DNA from: Neisseriaceae bacterium
GTDB lineage: Bacteria; Pseudomonadota; Gammaproteobacteria; Burkholderiales; Neisseriaceae
Assembly (NCBI GenBank): GCA_030151665.1
Contig: JASLDB010000101.1
Coordinates: forward strand, 1-8,086
Direction of reading: 5' to 3'
Length of the DNA stretch: 8,086 nt
Numbering within the stretch: the first letter of the stretch is position 1; each line of letters begins with the position of its first letter. Below are positions 1 to 7,373 of this stretch, in pieces. The notes below the pieces were generated by a model. It worked only from the letters and a program-made list of their open reading frames with translations. It ran no database searches and was not told where the DNA came from. Both the position numbers and the translations under genes were made by a program.

Positions 1-52
1 ATCTCATTCTATTGCTACGTTTTTTACGCTTGCGAACATTCTTAACCCGCAC

Positions 53-81
53 AAAAAAGCCCAGCGCGTGGGCACTGGGCT
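53..81 (-). terminator. Rho-independent terminator after the TerC gene
   Basis: On the minus strand a stem with arms AGCCCAG and CTGGGCT (7 bp, extended by GC/GC past one mismatch) closes a small loop and is followed directly by a run of six T (A-run at 53-58). It starts 17 bp after the TerC stop codon. Read from sequence; the shape is that of a typical intrinsic terminator. Nothing else was recognised in positions 1-52. Confidence 0.88.
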
Positions 82-97
82 GTCAATCATCATTTAT

Positions 98-1084
98 TTA
101 TTTTTGTGCTTGGTTGCGAATATCACGACTCACATACAAAGACATCACCACTGATGTAATTAACGCAGTGAAAATAATCAATAATGAAATTGAAATGGGA
201 ATGTGCACCCACTTCATGATCAACATTTTGACACCAATAAAGCTCAACACCACCGCCAAGCCATACTTTAAGAACACAAAACGATCCGCAGCATCCGCGA
301 ATAAGAAATACATGGCACGCAAGCCCAAAATCGCAAAAATATTGGAAGTCAAAATAATAAAAGGATCGGTGGTCACGGCGAAAATAGCAGGAATGCTGTC
401 CACAGCAAAAATCACATCACTTAATTCAATCATCACCAACACCAATAGCATCGGTGTTGCCACACGCTTACCATTTTCCAAGGTGAAGAATTTTTCGTGA
501 TGAAAATCTTGGCTAAACGGCATTACTTTGCGGATAAAGCGCACCATCTTGCTATCGGCAATATTCTTCTCTTCGCCTTCTTTTTCAGGCTTAAGCATGT
601 GAATACCGGTGTACACCAAAAACGCACCGAAAATATACAGTACCCATTCAAACTGAGACACCAAAGCCGCACCAATGCCAACCATAATCGTCCGCAAAAC
701 AATGGCACCAAATACACCATACAATAGCACACGATGTTGGTATTCTTGAGGCACTTTAAACGCAGCGAAAATCATCAAAAACACAAAAATATTATCCACA
801 GCCAATGATTTTTCCAACACATAGCCAGTGAAGTATTCCATCACTTTTTCTTTGGCAACCAATGGACCATACGCTGGATTACCAGCCAATTCCCAATACA
901 ACCAACCAGCAAATGCACATGAAATGCTAATCCAAACCAAAGACCATAACAAAGCTTCCTTGGCAGAAACCTTGTGTGTTCCTTGTTTTTTCAAGGACAG
1001 CATATCAATGGCAATCATAATAATAACAGCAACAAAAAATACCCCATAGAACATGGGGCTACCAACAGACGGGTGAGGTGTCAC
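98..1084 (-). CDS. TerC/Alx-family integral membrane protein
   Basis: This 328-residue protein belongs to the TerC family and closely resembles E. coli Alx, an inner-membrane protein linked to manganese export and alkaline pH response. About nine hydrophobic segments are visible, starting near residue 12. The family's acidic membrane motifs are intact: EKSLAVDN at 91-98 and ELSDVIFAVDSIPA at 220-233, followed by the conserved stretch through LGLRAMYF at 254-260. A charged cytoplasmic-type loop lies near 165-205. Length is normal for Alx. The start is GTG at 1084, chosen because the following VGSPMFYG aligns with the Alx N terminus (from memory); an ATG at 1054 would give 318 residues, and neither has a good Shine-Dalgarno. 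The gene has its own promoter and terminator, so it is probably monocistronic. The family call is firm; the metal transported is inferred. Confidence 0.95.
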   Translation of the reverse strand: MTPHPSVGSPMFYGVFFVAVIIMIAIDMLSLKKQGTHKVSAKEALLWSLVWISISCAFAGWLYWELAGNPAYGPLVAKEKVMEYFTGYVLEKSLAVDNIFVFLMIFAAFKVPQEYQHRVLLYGVFGAIVLRTIMVGIGAALVSQFEWVLYIFGAFLVYTGIHMLKPEKEGEEKNIADSKMVRFIRKVMPFSQDFHHEKFFTLENGKRVATPMLLVLVMIELSDVIFAVDSIPAIFAVTTDPFIILTSNIFAILGLRAMYFLFADAADRFVFLKYGLAVVLSFIGVKMLIMKWVHIPISISLLIIFTALITSVVMSLYVSRDIRNQAQK

Positions 1085-1125
1085 AATAAGCTTTCAAAAA
1101 ACGTTAAAAAACAAAAAGATTTGCG

Positions 1126-1141
1126 CCATTGTAGCCAATGG
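1126..1141. repeat. Inverted repeat CCATTG-N4-CAATGG over the TerC -10
   Basis: Perfect 6-bp arms CCATTG and CAATGG surround four bases and cover the -10 hexamer of the TerC promoter. Its position would suit a repressor or other promoter-proximal regulator. The repeat is directly visible; any protein binding is inferred. Confidence 0.5.
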
Positions 1142-1155
1142 TATTAGAAAACCAA
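1128..1155 (-). promoter_or_regulatory. Sigma70-like promoter for the TerC gene
   Basis: On the minus strand TTGGTT (1155-1150) and TACAAT (1133-1128) are separated by 16 bp. The predicted start of transcription is near 1121, giving a leader of about 37 nt before the GTG start. The -10 matches the consensus in five of six positions. The -10 lies inside a perfect inverted repeat (1126-1141), described separately. Confidence 0.6.
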
Positions 1156-1177
1156 GGGGTTAATATGTAAATTTGAG

Positions 1178-1987
1178 TTAATCGCCATTTTTTTCAGGCA
1201 TCCAAACCACCATGTGCCAATCATCTTGGTTATGTACTTTCATGCCCAAAGGGGTATAAGACTTAGCGCCTTTACTAGGATGTAAGAACCAATACGGCTT
1301 TGCCGGTAAACCCACTTCATTTTGTCCAATATCATTGGGCCAGTTCTCAGCCAAAATGGTGCTCCTGGCCAAACGCTCTTCGATTTCAGTACAAACCTTC
1401 TTGTTACCACAATGGCTCATGACTGCTTGATGAAATGCGGCAATCCACGACGGCATATCCGCTTCCCAATTGAGCATAAATTGTCGACTTTGTGGATCAA
1501 ATAACAAATAATCCATTAAATTCTCATAATGCGCTTGCTTACCCAACCAATGGCTAAACAGTTGCTCTGCTCCCTTATTCCAGCACACACGCTGCCAAAT
1601 AGCATTGACAACAAATGTCGGGTATTTTAACTGATTCACCACACGCTGCAATTGCTCTGAAGCTTCTTTGGTGGGCAAAACATATTGGGGCTCTGGCTGC
1701 CATCCTGCTAACTGCATGAGTTTTTTTTGTTCACTTGGATTAAATCGAAGGGTTCGCAATACTCGTTCCAAGCCATCAAACTGCTTTAACTGCAATACAT
1801 CACTTTCCAAATCACGCAGCCACTTTGTACTAACCCCACTCAAAACCGCCACTTCATCTTGACGTAGCCCATCTGTGCGTCGATTATCGACAACAGGTAA
1901 ACCAACATCTTGGGGCTTAAGCATGGTTCGCTTTTCTTTTAAATAAAACCCCAAACTGTGACTAGAAAAAATGGCTTTGGCTGACAT
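1178..1987 (-). CDS. XRE-family regulator with MmyB-like ligand-binding domain
   Basis: This 269-residue cytoplasmic protein is a predicted DNA-binding regulator. Residues about 12-96 form a lambda-repressor-like helix-turn-helix domain, with the subfamily's signature VGLP...RRTDGLRQDEVAVLSGVSTKW at 28-56. Residues about 108-265 match the MmyB-type ligand-binding domain, seen in PTFVVNAIWQRVCWN (123-137), NLMDYLLFDPQSRQFMLNWE (156-175) and the C-terminal PLGMKVHNQDDWHMVVWMPE. Such domains are thought to bind a small lipid-like or other ligand; the ligand here is unknown. The ATG at 1987 is kept, despite a weak ribosome site, because the later ATG at 1924 would remove the conserved LGFYLKEKR start of the domain. 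No terminator follows the stop, so some read-through into the TerC gene is possible. Phased TGACA repeats cover its own promoter, which suggests autoregulation. Confidence 0.92.
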   Translation of the reverse strand: MSAKAIFSSHSLGFYLKEKRTMLKPQDVGLPVVDNRRTDGLRQDEVAVLSGVSTKWLRDLESDVLQLKQFDGLERVLRTLRFNPSEQKKLMQLAGWQPEPQYVLPTKEASEQLQRVVNQLKYPTFVVNAIWQRVCWNKGAEQLFSHWLGKQAHYENLMDYLLFDPQSRQFMLNWEADMPSWIAAFHQAVMSHCGNKKVCTEIEERLARSTILAENWPNDIGQNEVGLPAKPYWFLHPSKGAKSYTPLGMKVHNQDDWHMVVWMPEKNGD

Positions 1988-2020
1988 GGTAAATCACAAA
2001 TCTTTCAAAAGAAAAAGTGT

Positions 2021-2049
2021 ACGATAAGTAAATGACAGTTTTGTGACAA
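2021..2049 (-). promoter_or_regulatory. Putative promoter of the XRE regulator
   Basis: On the minus strand TTGTCA (2049-2044), five of six to the -35 consensus, lies 17 bp upstream of TATCGT (2026-2021), four of six to the -10. The leader would be about 25-30 nt. Two of the TGACA repeat units fall in the -35 and the spacer. Confidence 0.5.
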
Positions 2050-2077
2050 ATTCATCGCAAAAATATGACATCTGTCA
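2033..2077. repeat. TGACA repeats at 11/22-bp spacing, with a palindrome
   Basis: TGACA occurs at 2033, 2044 and 2066 on the plus strand, spaced exactly 11 and 22 bp, so all fall on one face of the helix; a weaker TCGCA sits at the skipped position 2055. The last copy is half of the palindrome TGACA-TC-TGTCA (2066-2077). The array overlaps the predicted XRE-gene promoter. The repeats are seen directly; operator function is inferred. Confidence 0.55.
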
Positions 2078-2200
2078 CATTATCACAATAGCATTATCCA
2101 CAATTGCTGCCAAGCCCTAATCCACCACCTTTGATGCCAATCATGACTTCTCAGGCCATTAGCGCATTAAAGCTTTTTTTAAATACATATATTTTATTAT

Positions 2201-3157
2201 TCAAATATCTTTCCCCAATAAAAGCTGCTTGGGCGAATAACCAAAATGACTTTTAAAACGCCTAGAAAAATGGGCTTGATCTGCAAAACCCCATTGATAA
2301 GCCACATGTGCCAAAGATTGTTTGTGTCCATTTTGAATTAAATATTCATGTGCACCATCTAAACGCAACTGCATCAACCATTGACCAAAAGTATGATTGG
2401 TTTCTTTGAATAAGGTATGTAAATAGCGAATAGAAATCTGACAAGCATCCGCCACCAACTGTGGACATAAATCATTGTGATGCAAATGCAAACGAACATA
2501 TTGCTCTATTCGTCGCAAATGAGCAGTTTGAATCGTTGAATCTGTCGCTTGTAAAATACGATTATCACCTTGTAAAACATGAGAAAACAATTGTAATAAT
2601 TGTTGCCCCAAAGCATCTAAGCCTTGCAATAAAGTGCCACGTCGCAATTGCTCGCCGGTTAAACACAATAATTGTGAGAACAAATAGCCCATGCCCTCTC
2701 GCCCATCAAAATGTAACCCACCATAGCGTTCTGGTGCATAACTATATTGCCTCATCATTTTATGAGGTACTTTTAACACCCACAGTCGATTACTATTACT
2801 ATGACAAAACTGATAAGGCTCATGAGATAATTCAAATAAAATTTCACCAACCGCACAAACACTGTCACGCCCTAACTGGGAAAAATCAACCTTACTTTGC
2901 ATGGGCACCGTGATTAAAAATGCCTCATCGCTGGGTAAATAAGACAAATGCTGTTTTAGTCGCTGATATTGTGCTGCACTTGATGATAGATAAGACAAAG
3001 ATAAGTCGCCCAAACGCCAACTGGCCAAATCACCATGGAATTGCTCAGGCTGTCGAAAACCAACTTGCAGCTGAAAATACACAGATGCCACAGCATCTTG
3101 CCACACTTGCTGACGCAACAATGGCATGGTCTGTTTGGTTGAGAACTGAAATGCCAT
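2201..3157 (-). CDS. AraC/XylS-family transcriptional regulator
   Basis: This 318-residue regulator has an N-terminal sensor region (about residues 15-195) resembling the AraC_binding_2 domain found in FeaR-like activators, followed by a C-terminal AraC DNA-binding domain (about 212-314). Both helix-turn-helix units are visible: LVADACQISIRYLHTLFK near 234-251 and LAHVAYQWGFADQAHFSRRF near 282-301, followed by the family signature end FGYSPKQ. The ATG at 3157 is preferred over the overlapping GTG at 3160, because a GAGGAG sequence lies 7 nt upstream of the ATG. The gene follows hyuA by 114 bp, with a terminator between, so it probably needs its own promoter. By position it is the likely ligand-responsive activator of hyuBA, and suitable tandem sites occur upstream of hyuB. 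No terminator is evident after its stop. The inducer is unknown. Confidence 0.94.
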   Translation of the reverse strand: MAFQFSTKQTMPLLRQQVWQDAVASVYFQLQVGFRQPEQFHGDLASWRLGDLSLSYLSSSAAQYQRLKQHLSYLPSDEAFLITVPMQSKVDFSQLGRDSVCAVGEILFELSHEPYQFCHSNSNRLWVLKVPHKMMRQYSYAPERYGGLHFDGREGMGYLFSQLLCLTGEQLRRGTLLQGLDALGQQLLQLFSHVLQGDNRILQATDSTIQTAHLRRIEQYVRLHLHHNDLCPQLVADACQISIRYLHTLFKETNHTFGQWLMQLRLDGAHEYLIQNGHKQSLAHVAYQWGFADQAHFSRRFKSHFGYSPKQLLLGKDI

Positions 3158-3164
3158 CACGCCT

Positions 3165-3170
3165 CTCCTC
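3165..3170 (-). promoter_or_regulatory. Ribosome binding site choosing the AraC-gene ATG
   Basis: GAGGAG on the minus strand ends 7 nt before the ATG at 3157 but only 4 nt before the adjacent GTG at 3160. This spacing favours the ATG start. Confidence 0.7.
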
Positions 3171-3202
3171 TATATATTATTTGATCTAGACGGCAATTGC
3201 AT

Positions 3203-3247
3203 AAAAAAAGCGTATCGCCCAGTCGGAAGTATTGAGAACGACACGCT
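3203..3247 (-). terminator. Rho-independent terminator after hyuA
   Basis: The minus-strand transcript has a 9-bp stem, AGCGTGTCG with CGATACGCT (one G-U pair), around a 21-nt loop, followed at once by seven T (A-run at 3203-3209). It begins 24 bp after the hyuA stop and separates hyuBA from the AraC gene. The large loop may make it partly leaky. Confidence 0.82.
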
Positions 3248-3271
3248 ATTAAAGTGATTTATATAAAGAAT

Positions 3272-5356
3272 TTACAATTTCGTCAATAGATAAGTCCCTG
3301 ATTCATGTAATAAAGCTTGCCAACCTGGCTTAATGACAATCGAAGTTGTTGGTTCTTCAATCAAAGCAGGCCCCATCACAATATCTCCAGCACCCAGACG
3401 TGATCCATCAAATATGGGTGTACTTTGCCATTGGCAAGCCTCAGTAAAGACCATTTCTCGCTCCCCCATTCTCGCATCATGAATATCCCCTGTACCATTG
3501 GCAATATGGGGTAGCTTAGGCTTACTCACTTGACCACGAATGGTGATCTCAATATTGACCAATTCCACAGGATTGTCTGGTTCTGCATAAGTAAACAAAG
3601 CTTCATGTCGCTCATGAAATGCTTTCAAGATGGTTTGGGCCATCGCATCATCAATTAAACCATTCGGAATACTCACCGTACATTCATGAATCTGACCGAC
3701 ATAGCGCATTTCCATACTGCGTTCAATCACAATCTCATTATCATGAAACCCATCATTGCGTAAACGAAGTAAACCTTGCTCAGTTAACTGTGTGAATTGT
3801 TTATTTAATGAATCAAAATCTGCACCAGCACGAATATGCAATGTTTCTGTCGCCAAAAAATTATATTTCACATCTGAAATAATTTGCCCAAAGGCGCATA
3901 AGCATGAAGCAAATTTAGGAACGAGAACTTGATGAATACCCATTTCTTCAGCCAATGCAATAATGTGCATACCCGCAGCACCACCTGCACATACCAAAGC
4001 AAAATCACGTGGATCATAGCCTTGCTCAATGGTAATACGGCGAATACCATTGGCCATGTTTTGATTAACAATGGCACTAATGCCCATGGCAGCATGCTCA
4101 AAACTAATATTTAATGGCTGAGCAATTTTCTCCATAATCGCAGCCTGAGCTTTAGGGTAATTCAAACTGACACTCTTACCCAACACAGCATTAGGCCGCA
4201 AATAACCCAATGCCAAATTGGCATCGGTCACAGTGGGCAAAATACCACCTTTTCCATAACAAGCTGGTCCTGGTGTTGCACCTGCACTTTGAGGCCCAAC
4301 TTCTAACATACCAAATGTATTAATATGGGCAATCGAACCACCTCCTGCCCCTAAGGTTTCCACATGAATCATGGGCACACCAATGCGATTACGCAAAAAA
4401 TCAATATCTCGGTTCAAACTGGTTTGACCCGATTTGGCCATCGTAATATCAAAAGATGTTCCACCCATGTCTACCGTAATAACATTATCAATACCAAACG
4501 GTTGTGCAATATACAAACCTGCTAAAGGAGCAGAAGCTGGACCTGAATTAATTGCATTAACGGCCCTATCACGCATAATATTGCCAACGGCCAAACCACC
4601 ATTGGATTGAAAATAACGAACGGGTTGATTTGCGCCCAAATCTTGGAAAAACTGATCAATTTTAGCCACATACGCTGCCATTACTGGGCTTAAATAAGCA
4701 TTCACAATTGTCGTTGATGTGCGGGTGTATTCACGAATTTGAGGGTATACCTCCGTGCCTGTACACACAAAGACATCTGGTAAATACTGTTCAATAAGCG
4801 CCTTAGCACGCTCTTCATGCTCGGGATTACAAATTGACCAAACAAAAGAAATGGCAATTGCTTCGACCTTAGCAGCTTTAAAGACGGCAATTGCATCTAA
4901 AATATCTTGCTCATTCAATGGCTCATGCTCTTGACCATCTGCCAAAATCCGACCACGTACTGGGCAACGCAACTCGCGTGGTACCAATTGTGGTGCTGGT
5001 GGATAAGTCGCGTCATATCGATACCCTTCCTCTTTATGCCCCAAGCGAATTTCGATACTATCCTCATGGCCTGCAGTACACAACAAACCTACTTTGACAC
5101 CCTTTAATTGAATCAATGCATTCAATGCCACAGTGGTTCCATTGATACACAAATCACAGTTTTGTACAATTTCCTCAATGCTTAAGCCCAGTTTTTCTGA
5201 CATTTGCGCTAAGCCATGAGCAATGGCTTGCGTACCATCCTCTGGTGTTGATGGACTTTTAAACAAATGGATTTTTCCATTGTCTTCTGCCAATACAAAA
5301 TCAGTAAATGTACCGCCTGCATCCACGCCCAAACGAAAACGATTTTTCATGCTCAT
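3272..5356 (-). CDS. hyuA: Hydantoinase/oxoprolinase family protein, HyuA-type subunit
   Basis: This 694-residue protein is the ATP-binding subunit of a two-subunit enzyme of the N-methylhydantoinase / 5-oxoprolinase / acetone carboxylase family. The order is Hydantoinase A N-terminal domain (about 8-185), Hydantoinase A domain (about 204-490) and a C-terminal oxoprolinase-like domain (about 505-690). Nucleotide-site motifs of the actin/Hsp70-like fold are intact: GVDAGGTFTDF (10-20), NGTTVALNALI (72-82) and VDMGGTSFD (295-303), with glycine-rich ETLGAGGGSIA (333-343) and CAGGAAGMH (456-464). AGGGAG lies 6 nt before the ATG at 5356, directly after the hyuB stop, so the two genes are co-transcribed and probably translationally coupled. 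It likely phosphorylates or otherwise activates the substrate carbonyl with ATP. The symbol is a family name: hydantoin, lactam (caprolactamase-type), oxoproline or ketone substrates are all possible. Confidence 0.95.
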   Translation of the reverse strand: MSMKNRFRLGVDAGGTFTDFVLAEDNGKIHLFKSPSTPEDGTQAIAHGLAQMSEKLGLSIEEIVQNCDLCINGTTVALNALIQLKGVKVGLLCTAGHEDSIEIRLGHKEEGYRYDATYPPAPQLVPRELRCPVRGRILADGQEHEPLNEQDILDAIAVFKAAKVEAIAISFVWSICNPEHEERAKALIEQYLPDVFVCTGTEVYPQIREYTRTSTTIVNAYLSPVMAAYVAKIDQFFQDLGANQPVRYFQSNGGLAVGNIMRDRAVNAINSGPASAPLAGLYIAQPFGIDNVITVDMGGTSFDITMAKSGQTSLNRDIDFLRNRIGVPMIHVETLGAGGGSIAHINTFGMLEVGPQSAGATPGPACYGKGGILPTVTDANLALGYLRPNAVLGKSVSLNYPKAQAAIMEKIAQPLNISFEHAAMGISAIVNQNMANGIRRITIEQGYDPRDFALVCAGGAAGMHIIALAEEMGIHQVLVPKFASCLCAFGQIISDVKYNFLATETLHIRAGADFDSLNKQFTQLTEQGLLRLRNDGFHDNEIVIERSMEMRYVGQIHECTVSIPNGLIDDAMAQTILKAFHERHEALFTYAEPDNPVELVNIEITIRGQVSKPKLPHIANGTGDIHDARMGEREMVFTEACQWQSTPIFDGSRLGAGDIVMGPALIEEPTTSIVIKPGWQALLHESGTYLLTKL

Positions 5357-5368
5357 CTTATTCTCCCT

Positions 5369-7132
5369 TTATTGCTTCGCTTGTTGGCGATAAAGTGCTG
5401 TTGCTGCTTCATCAACCACAAAACTATTGCCAACCAGTACCACGCCATACTCTGTTACTGCTGCTTCACGTGAAACAATGCCTTGTTCAACATCTTTGAC
5501 CACAGCAAGAATAGGTCTTGTCATTGGGTCGCCATAACCACCACCACCTGGGTTGCTATTGCGTGCACGCTCACCACCTTGAATATTAATCATGGTGTTT
5601 TTTCGATACACCGTTGTTTTCCCATCTAAATTATCCACTTCTAATTTACCTAGTTTTCGCTCAGGCAAGCGATCAATGGCTCCTGCTGCCCCCATAGTTG
5701 TCATTTGTCTGCCTTCACCAAATGCAATCACTGTCATCTCATGATTGATAGGCTCCACTTCCCAAATCGTACCCAGTCCACCACGATAATGCCCAGCCCC
5801 TCCACTGTCAGTTGCCAAACCATAACGGTGAATAATAATTGGGTATTGATATTCCAGTAATTCAATATCCCCTGAACTCAATGCCCCAAAACAACACAAT
5901 GGACCACAAGCATGCCATCCATCCATATACTGTGTTGCACCGGCTCCTGAAATAATAGATGCCAAAACCATGGTGACATATTGTTCACCTGTTCGAGGAT
6001 CAATACCGGCAATATTAATCCCTGAAGCATGTCCCCAAGATGCACTCACCCGCTCAGGTGCTGCCGATTCAAAAGCAGTGCGTACAGCATCAGTTAAGGT
6101 TTCCATCGGCGTTGTGGTGCAGTTAACATGTGGCGCAGGTTCTTGAGCATTACACAATGTGCCCTTTTGTCCTAAGTCCACACTCACACAGCGATACAAT
6201 CCTGCATTGTAAGGCGGCGGCACTTGCGCAAACATCATCAAGCCTAGATACACACCAGACATGGAATTGCCTGCATACGAATTAATAAAATAAGGAATCT
6301 GTGGTGGGCTATTAATCTCAATATGTACGCTATCATCCTTAATAGTAATATCAGCGGTAATGGTCATCTCACCAAAACCATGCCCAGCATCTTCCAATAC
6401 GGCTTCCCCATGGTAATTTCCATCGGGAATAGATTGAATCAAATGTCGCATGTGCTGATCAGCCATGTCTTTCAATTCTGCAATGGCCGCTTGTACCGTT
6501 TGAACACCATATTTGTCTAATAATGCCAGTAAATTACGCTCACCCACTCGACATGCACCAAATTGCGCATTTAAATCGCCTTCTTGGTTACGTCTTGATC
6601 GCATATTGCATAATAAAAGGTTGATAACATCCTCACGACGTTCCCCTCTATCCCATAATTTAACTGGTGGAATACGCAGACCTTCAGCATATAACTCTTT
6701 GGCATCAGGATTGTAGCCAGCAGGTACTGGCCCACCAATATCCGTTAAATGCCCTTTACAAACAGCCCAAAAGACCAACTCACCCTGATAAAAAATAGGT
6801 TTATACATACAACAATCAAGAATGTGACTACCTTGATACACAGGGTCATTGTGATAAATGACATCACCTTCGTGAATATCATCACCAAAGTAAGATGCCA
6901 CTGCCTTCATGGCTGGCATTAATGAACCCAAATGAATGGGAATGTCCTGACCTTGTAAAATCATCTCTGGCAGATGGTCAAACAAAGCATTACTGTAATC
7001 ATGTGCCAAATTAAAAACACTCGAGCGACCTGTTTTTTCTAAGGTGAGTGTCATTTCTCGCTGAGCAGTTTCCAAAGCACCGCGCACCACTGATAAGGTA
7101 ATCGGGTCGATTGAGACATGGTTATTTTGCAT
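5369..7132 (-). CDS. hyuB: Hydantoinase B/oxoprolinase family protein, HyuB-type subunit
   Basis: This 587-residue protein is the partner of the HyuA-type subunit, and one Hydantoinase_B domain spans about residues 7-525. Conserved family blocks are NLAHDYSNALFD (41-52), DVIYHNDPVYQGSHILD (90-106), GHLTDIGGPVPAG (127-139, with His and Asp of the type expected for metal binding), DSGGAGHYRGGLG (442-454) and PGGGGYGDP (528-536). The ATG at 7132 is chosen because AAGGAG lies 7 nt upstream; an in-frame ATG at 7171 would add 13 basic residues but has no ribosome site and lies at the predicted transcription start. It is the first gene of the operon, 12 bp before hyuA. Length is normal for the family. 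No third small subunit, as in acetone carboxylase, is encoded next to it. The reaction class is clear, the substrate is not. Confidence 0.95.
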   Translation of the reverse strand: MQNNHVSIDPITLSVVRGALETAQREMTLTLEKTGRSSVFNLAHDYSNALFDHLPEMILQGQDIPIHLGSLMPAMKAVASYFGDDIHEGDVIYHNDPVYQGSHILDCCMYKPIFYQGELVFWAVCKGHLTDIGGPVPAGYNPDAKELYAEGLRIPPVKLWDRGERREDVINLLLCNMRSRRNQEGDLNAQFGACRVGERNLLALLDKYGVQTVQAAIAELKDMADQHMRHLIQSIPDGNYHGEAVLEDAGHGFGEMTITADITIKDDSVHIEINSPPQIPYFINSYAGNSMSGVYLGLMMFAQVPPPYNAGLYRCVSVDLGQKGTLCNAQEPAPHVNCTTTPMETLTDAVRTAFESAAPERVSASWGHASGINIAGIDPRTGEQYVTMVLASIISGAGATQYMDGWHACGPLCCFGALSSGDIELLEYQYPIIIHRYGLATDSGGAGHYRGGLGTIWEVEPINHEMTVIAFGEGRQMTTMGAAGAIDRLPERKLGKLEVDNLDGKTTVYRKNTMINIQGGERARNSNPGGGGYGDPMTRPILAVVKDVEQGIVSREAAVTEYGVVLVGNSFVVDEAATALYRQQAKQ

Positions 7133-7139
7133 CTTGACT

Positions 7140-7145
7140 CTCCTT
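7140..7145 (-). promoter_or_regulatory. Ribosome binding site choosing the hyuB start
   Basis: AAGGAG on the minus strand, 7 nt before the ATG at 7132, is a near-perfect Shine-Dalgarno. It decides for this start over the upstream in-frame ATG at 7171. Confidence 0.85.
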
Positions 7146-7177
7146 TGTGGTTTTCTTTGTCTAAGATGCATTCAGTA

Positions 7178-7207
7178 TTGATAATTTTTAACCATTTGAC
7201 TTGGCAG
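7178..7207 (-). promoter_or_regulatory. Weak putative promoter of the hyuBA operon
   Basis: On the minus strand CTGCCA (7207-7202) and TATCAA (7183-7178) are 18 bp apart and match the sigma70 consensus at four of six positions each. Transcription would start near 7171, giving a leader of about 39 nt. A weak -35 overlapped by an operator repeat is what an activator-dependent promoter looks like. Other hexamers nearby could also serve. Confidence 0.4.
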
Positions 7208-7238
7208 TGGATGCACATTTTTTTGTCTGTGCATGCAC
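7201..7238 (-). promoter_or_regulatory. Tandem GTGCATnCACnGnCAA repeat, candidate AraC-family operator
   Basis: Two direct repeats on the minus strand, GTGCATGCACAGACAA (7238-7223) and GTGCATCCACTGCCAA (7216-7201), match at 13 of 16 positions and start 22 bp apart, two helical turns. The proximal copy overlaps the predicted -35. AraC/XylS proteins are known to bind in-phase direct repeats of about this length next to the -35. Assignment to the AraC protein encoded at 2201-3157 is inference. Confidence 0.55.
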
Positions 7239-7373
7239 TGTTTTAATTCTCATTTTGGAAAAATACTTTTAATAACTCACTAATAAATTTAACGTTCCAA
7301 TCACCAATCAATTCAAACAACAATAACCATCTCAATATTAATAGATATTTTTACCAAATTTTTTTGACTATCC

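Noticed and set aside
12..500. Plus-strand open frame of 162 codons
   Set aside because: It lies opposite the C-terminal half of the clearly conserved TerC protein and its translation shows no recognisable domain.
2158..2185. Possible terminator near the T-run at 2174-2180
   Set aside because: The T-run is on the plus strand, opposite to transcription here, and only a 3-bp stem can be drawn before it.
2461..2913. Plus-strand open frame of 150 codons
   Set aside because: It is antisense to the AraC-family gene, with a low-complexity His/Asn-rich product and no ribosome site of note.
3188..3194. Partial match (GCCGTCT on the minus strand) to the Neisseria DNA uptake sequence
   Set aside because: Only seven bases match, the following bases differ, and I noticed no enrichment in the window.
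7133..7171. N-terminal extension of hyuB by 13 residues from an upstream ATG
   Set aside because: There is no Shine-Dalgarno before it, while the ATG at 7132 has AAGGAG at 7 nt. The extension is basic and not part of the conserved domain.
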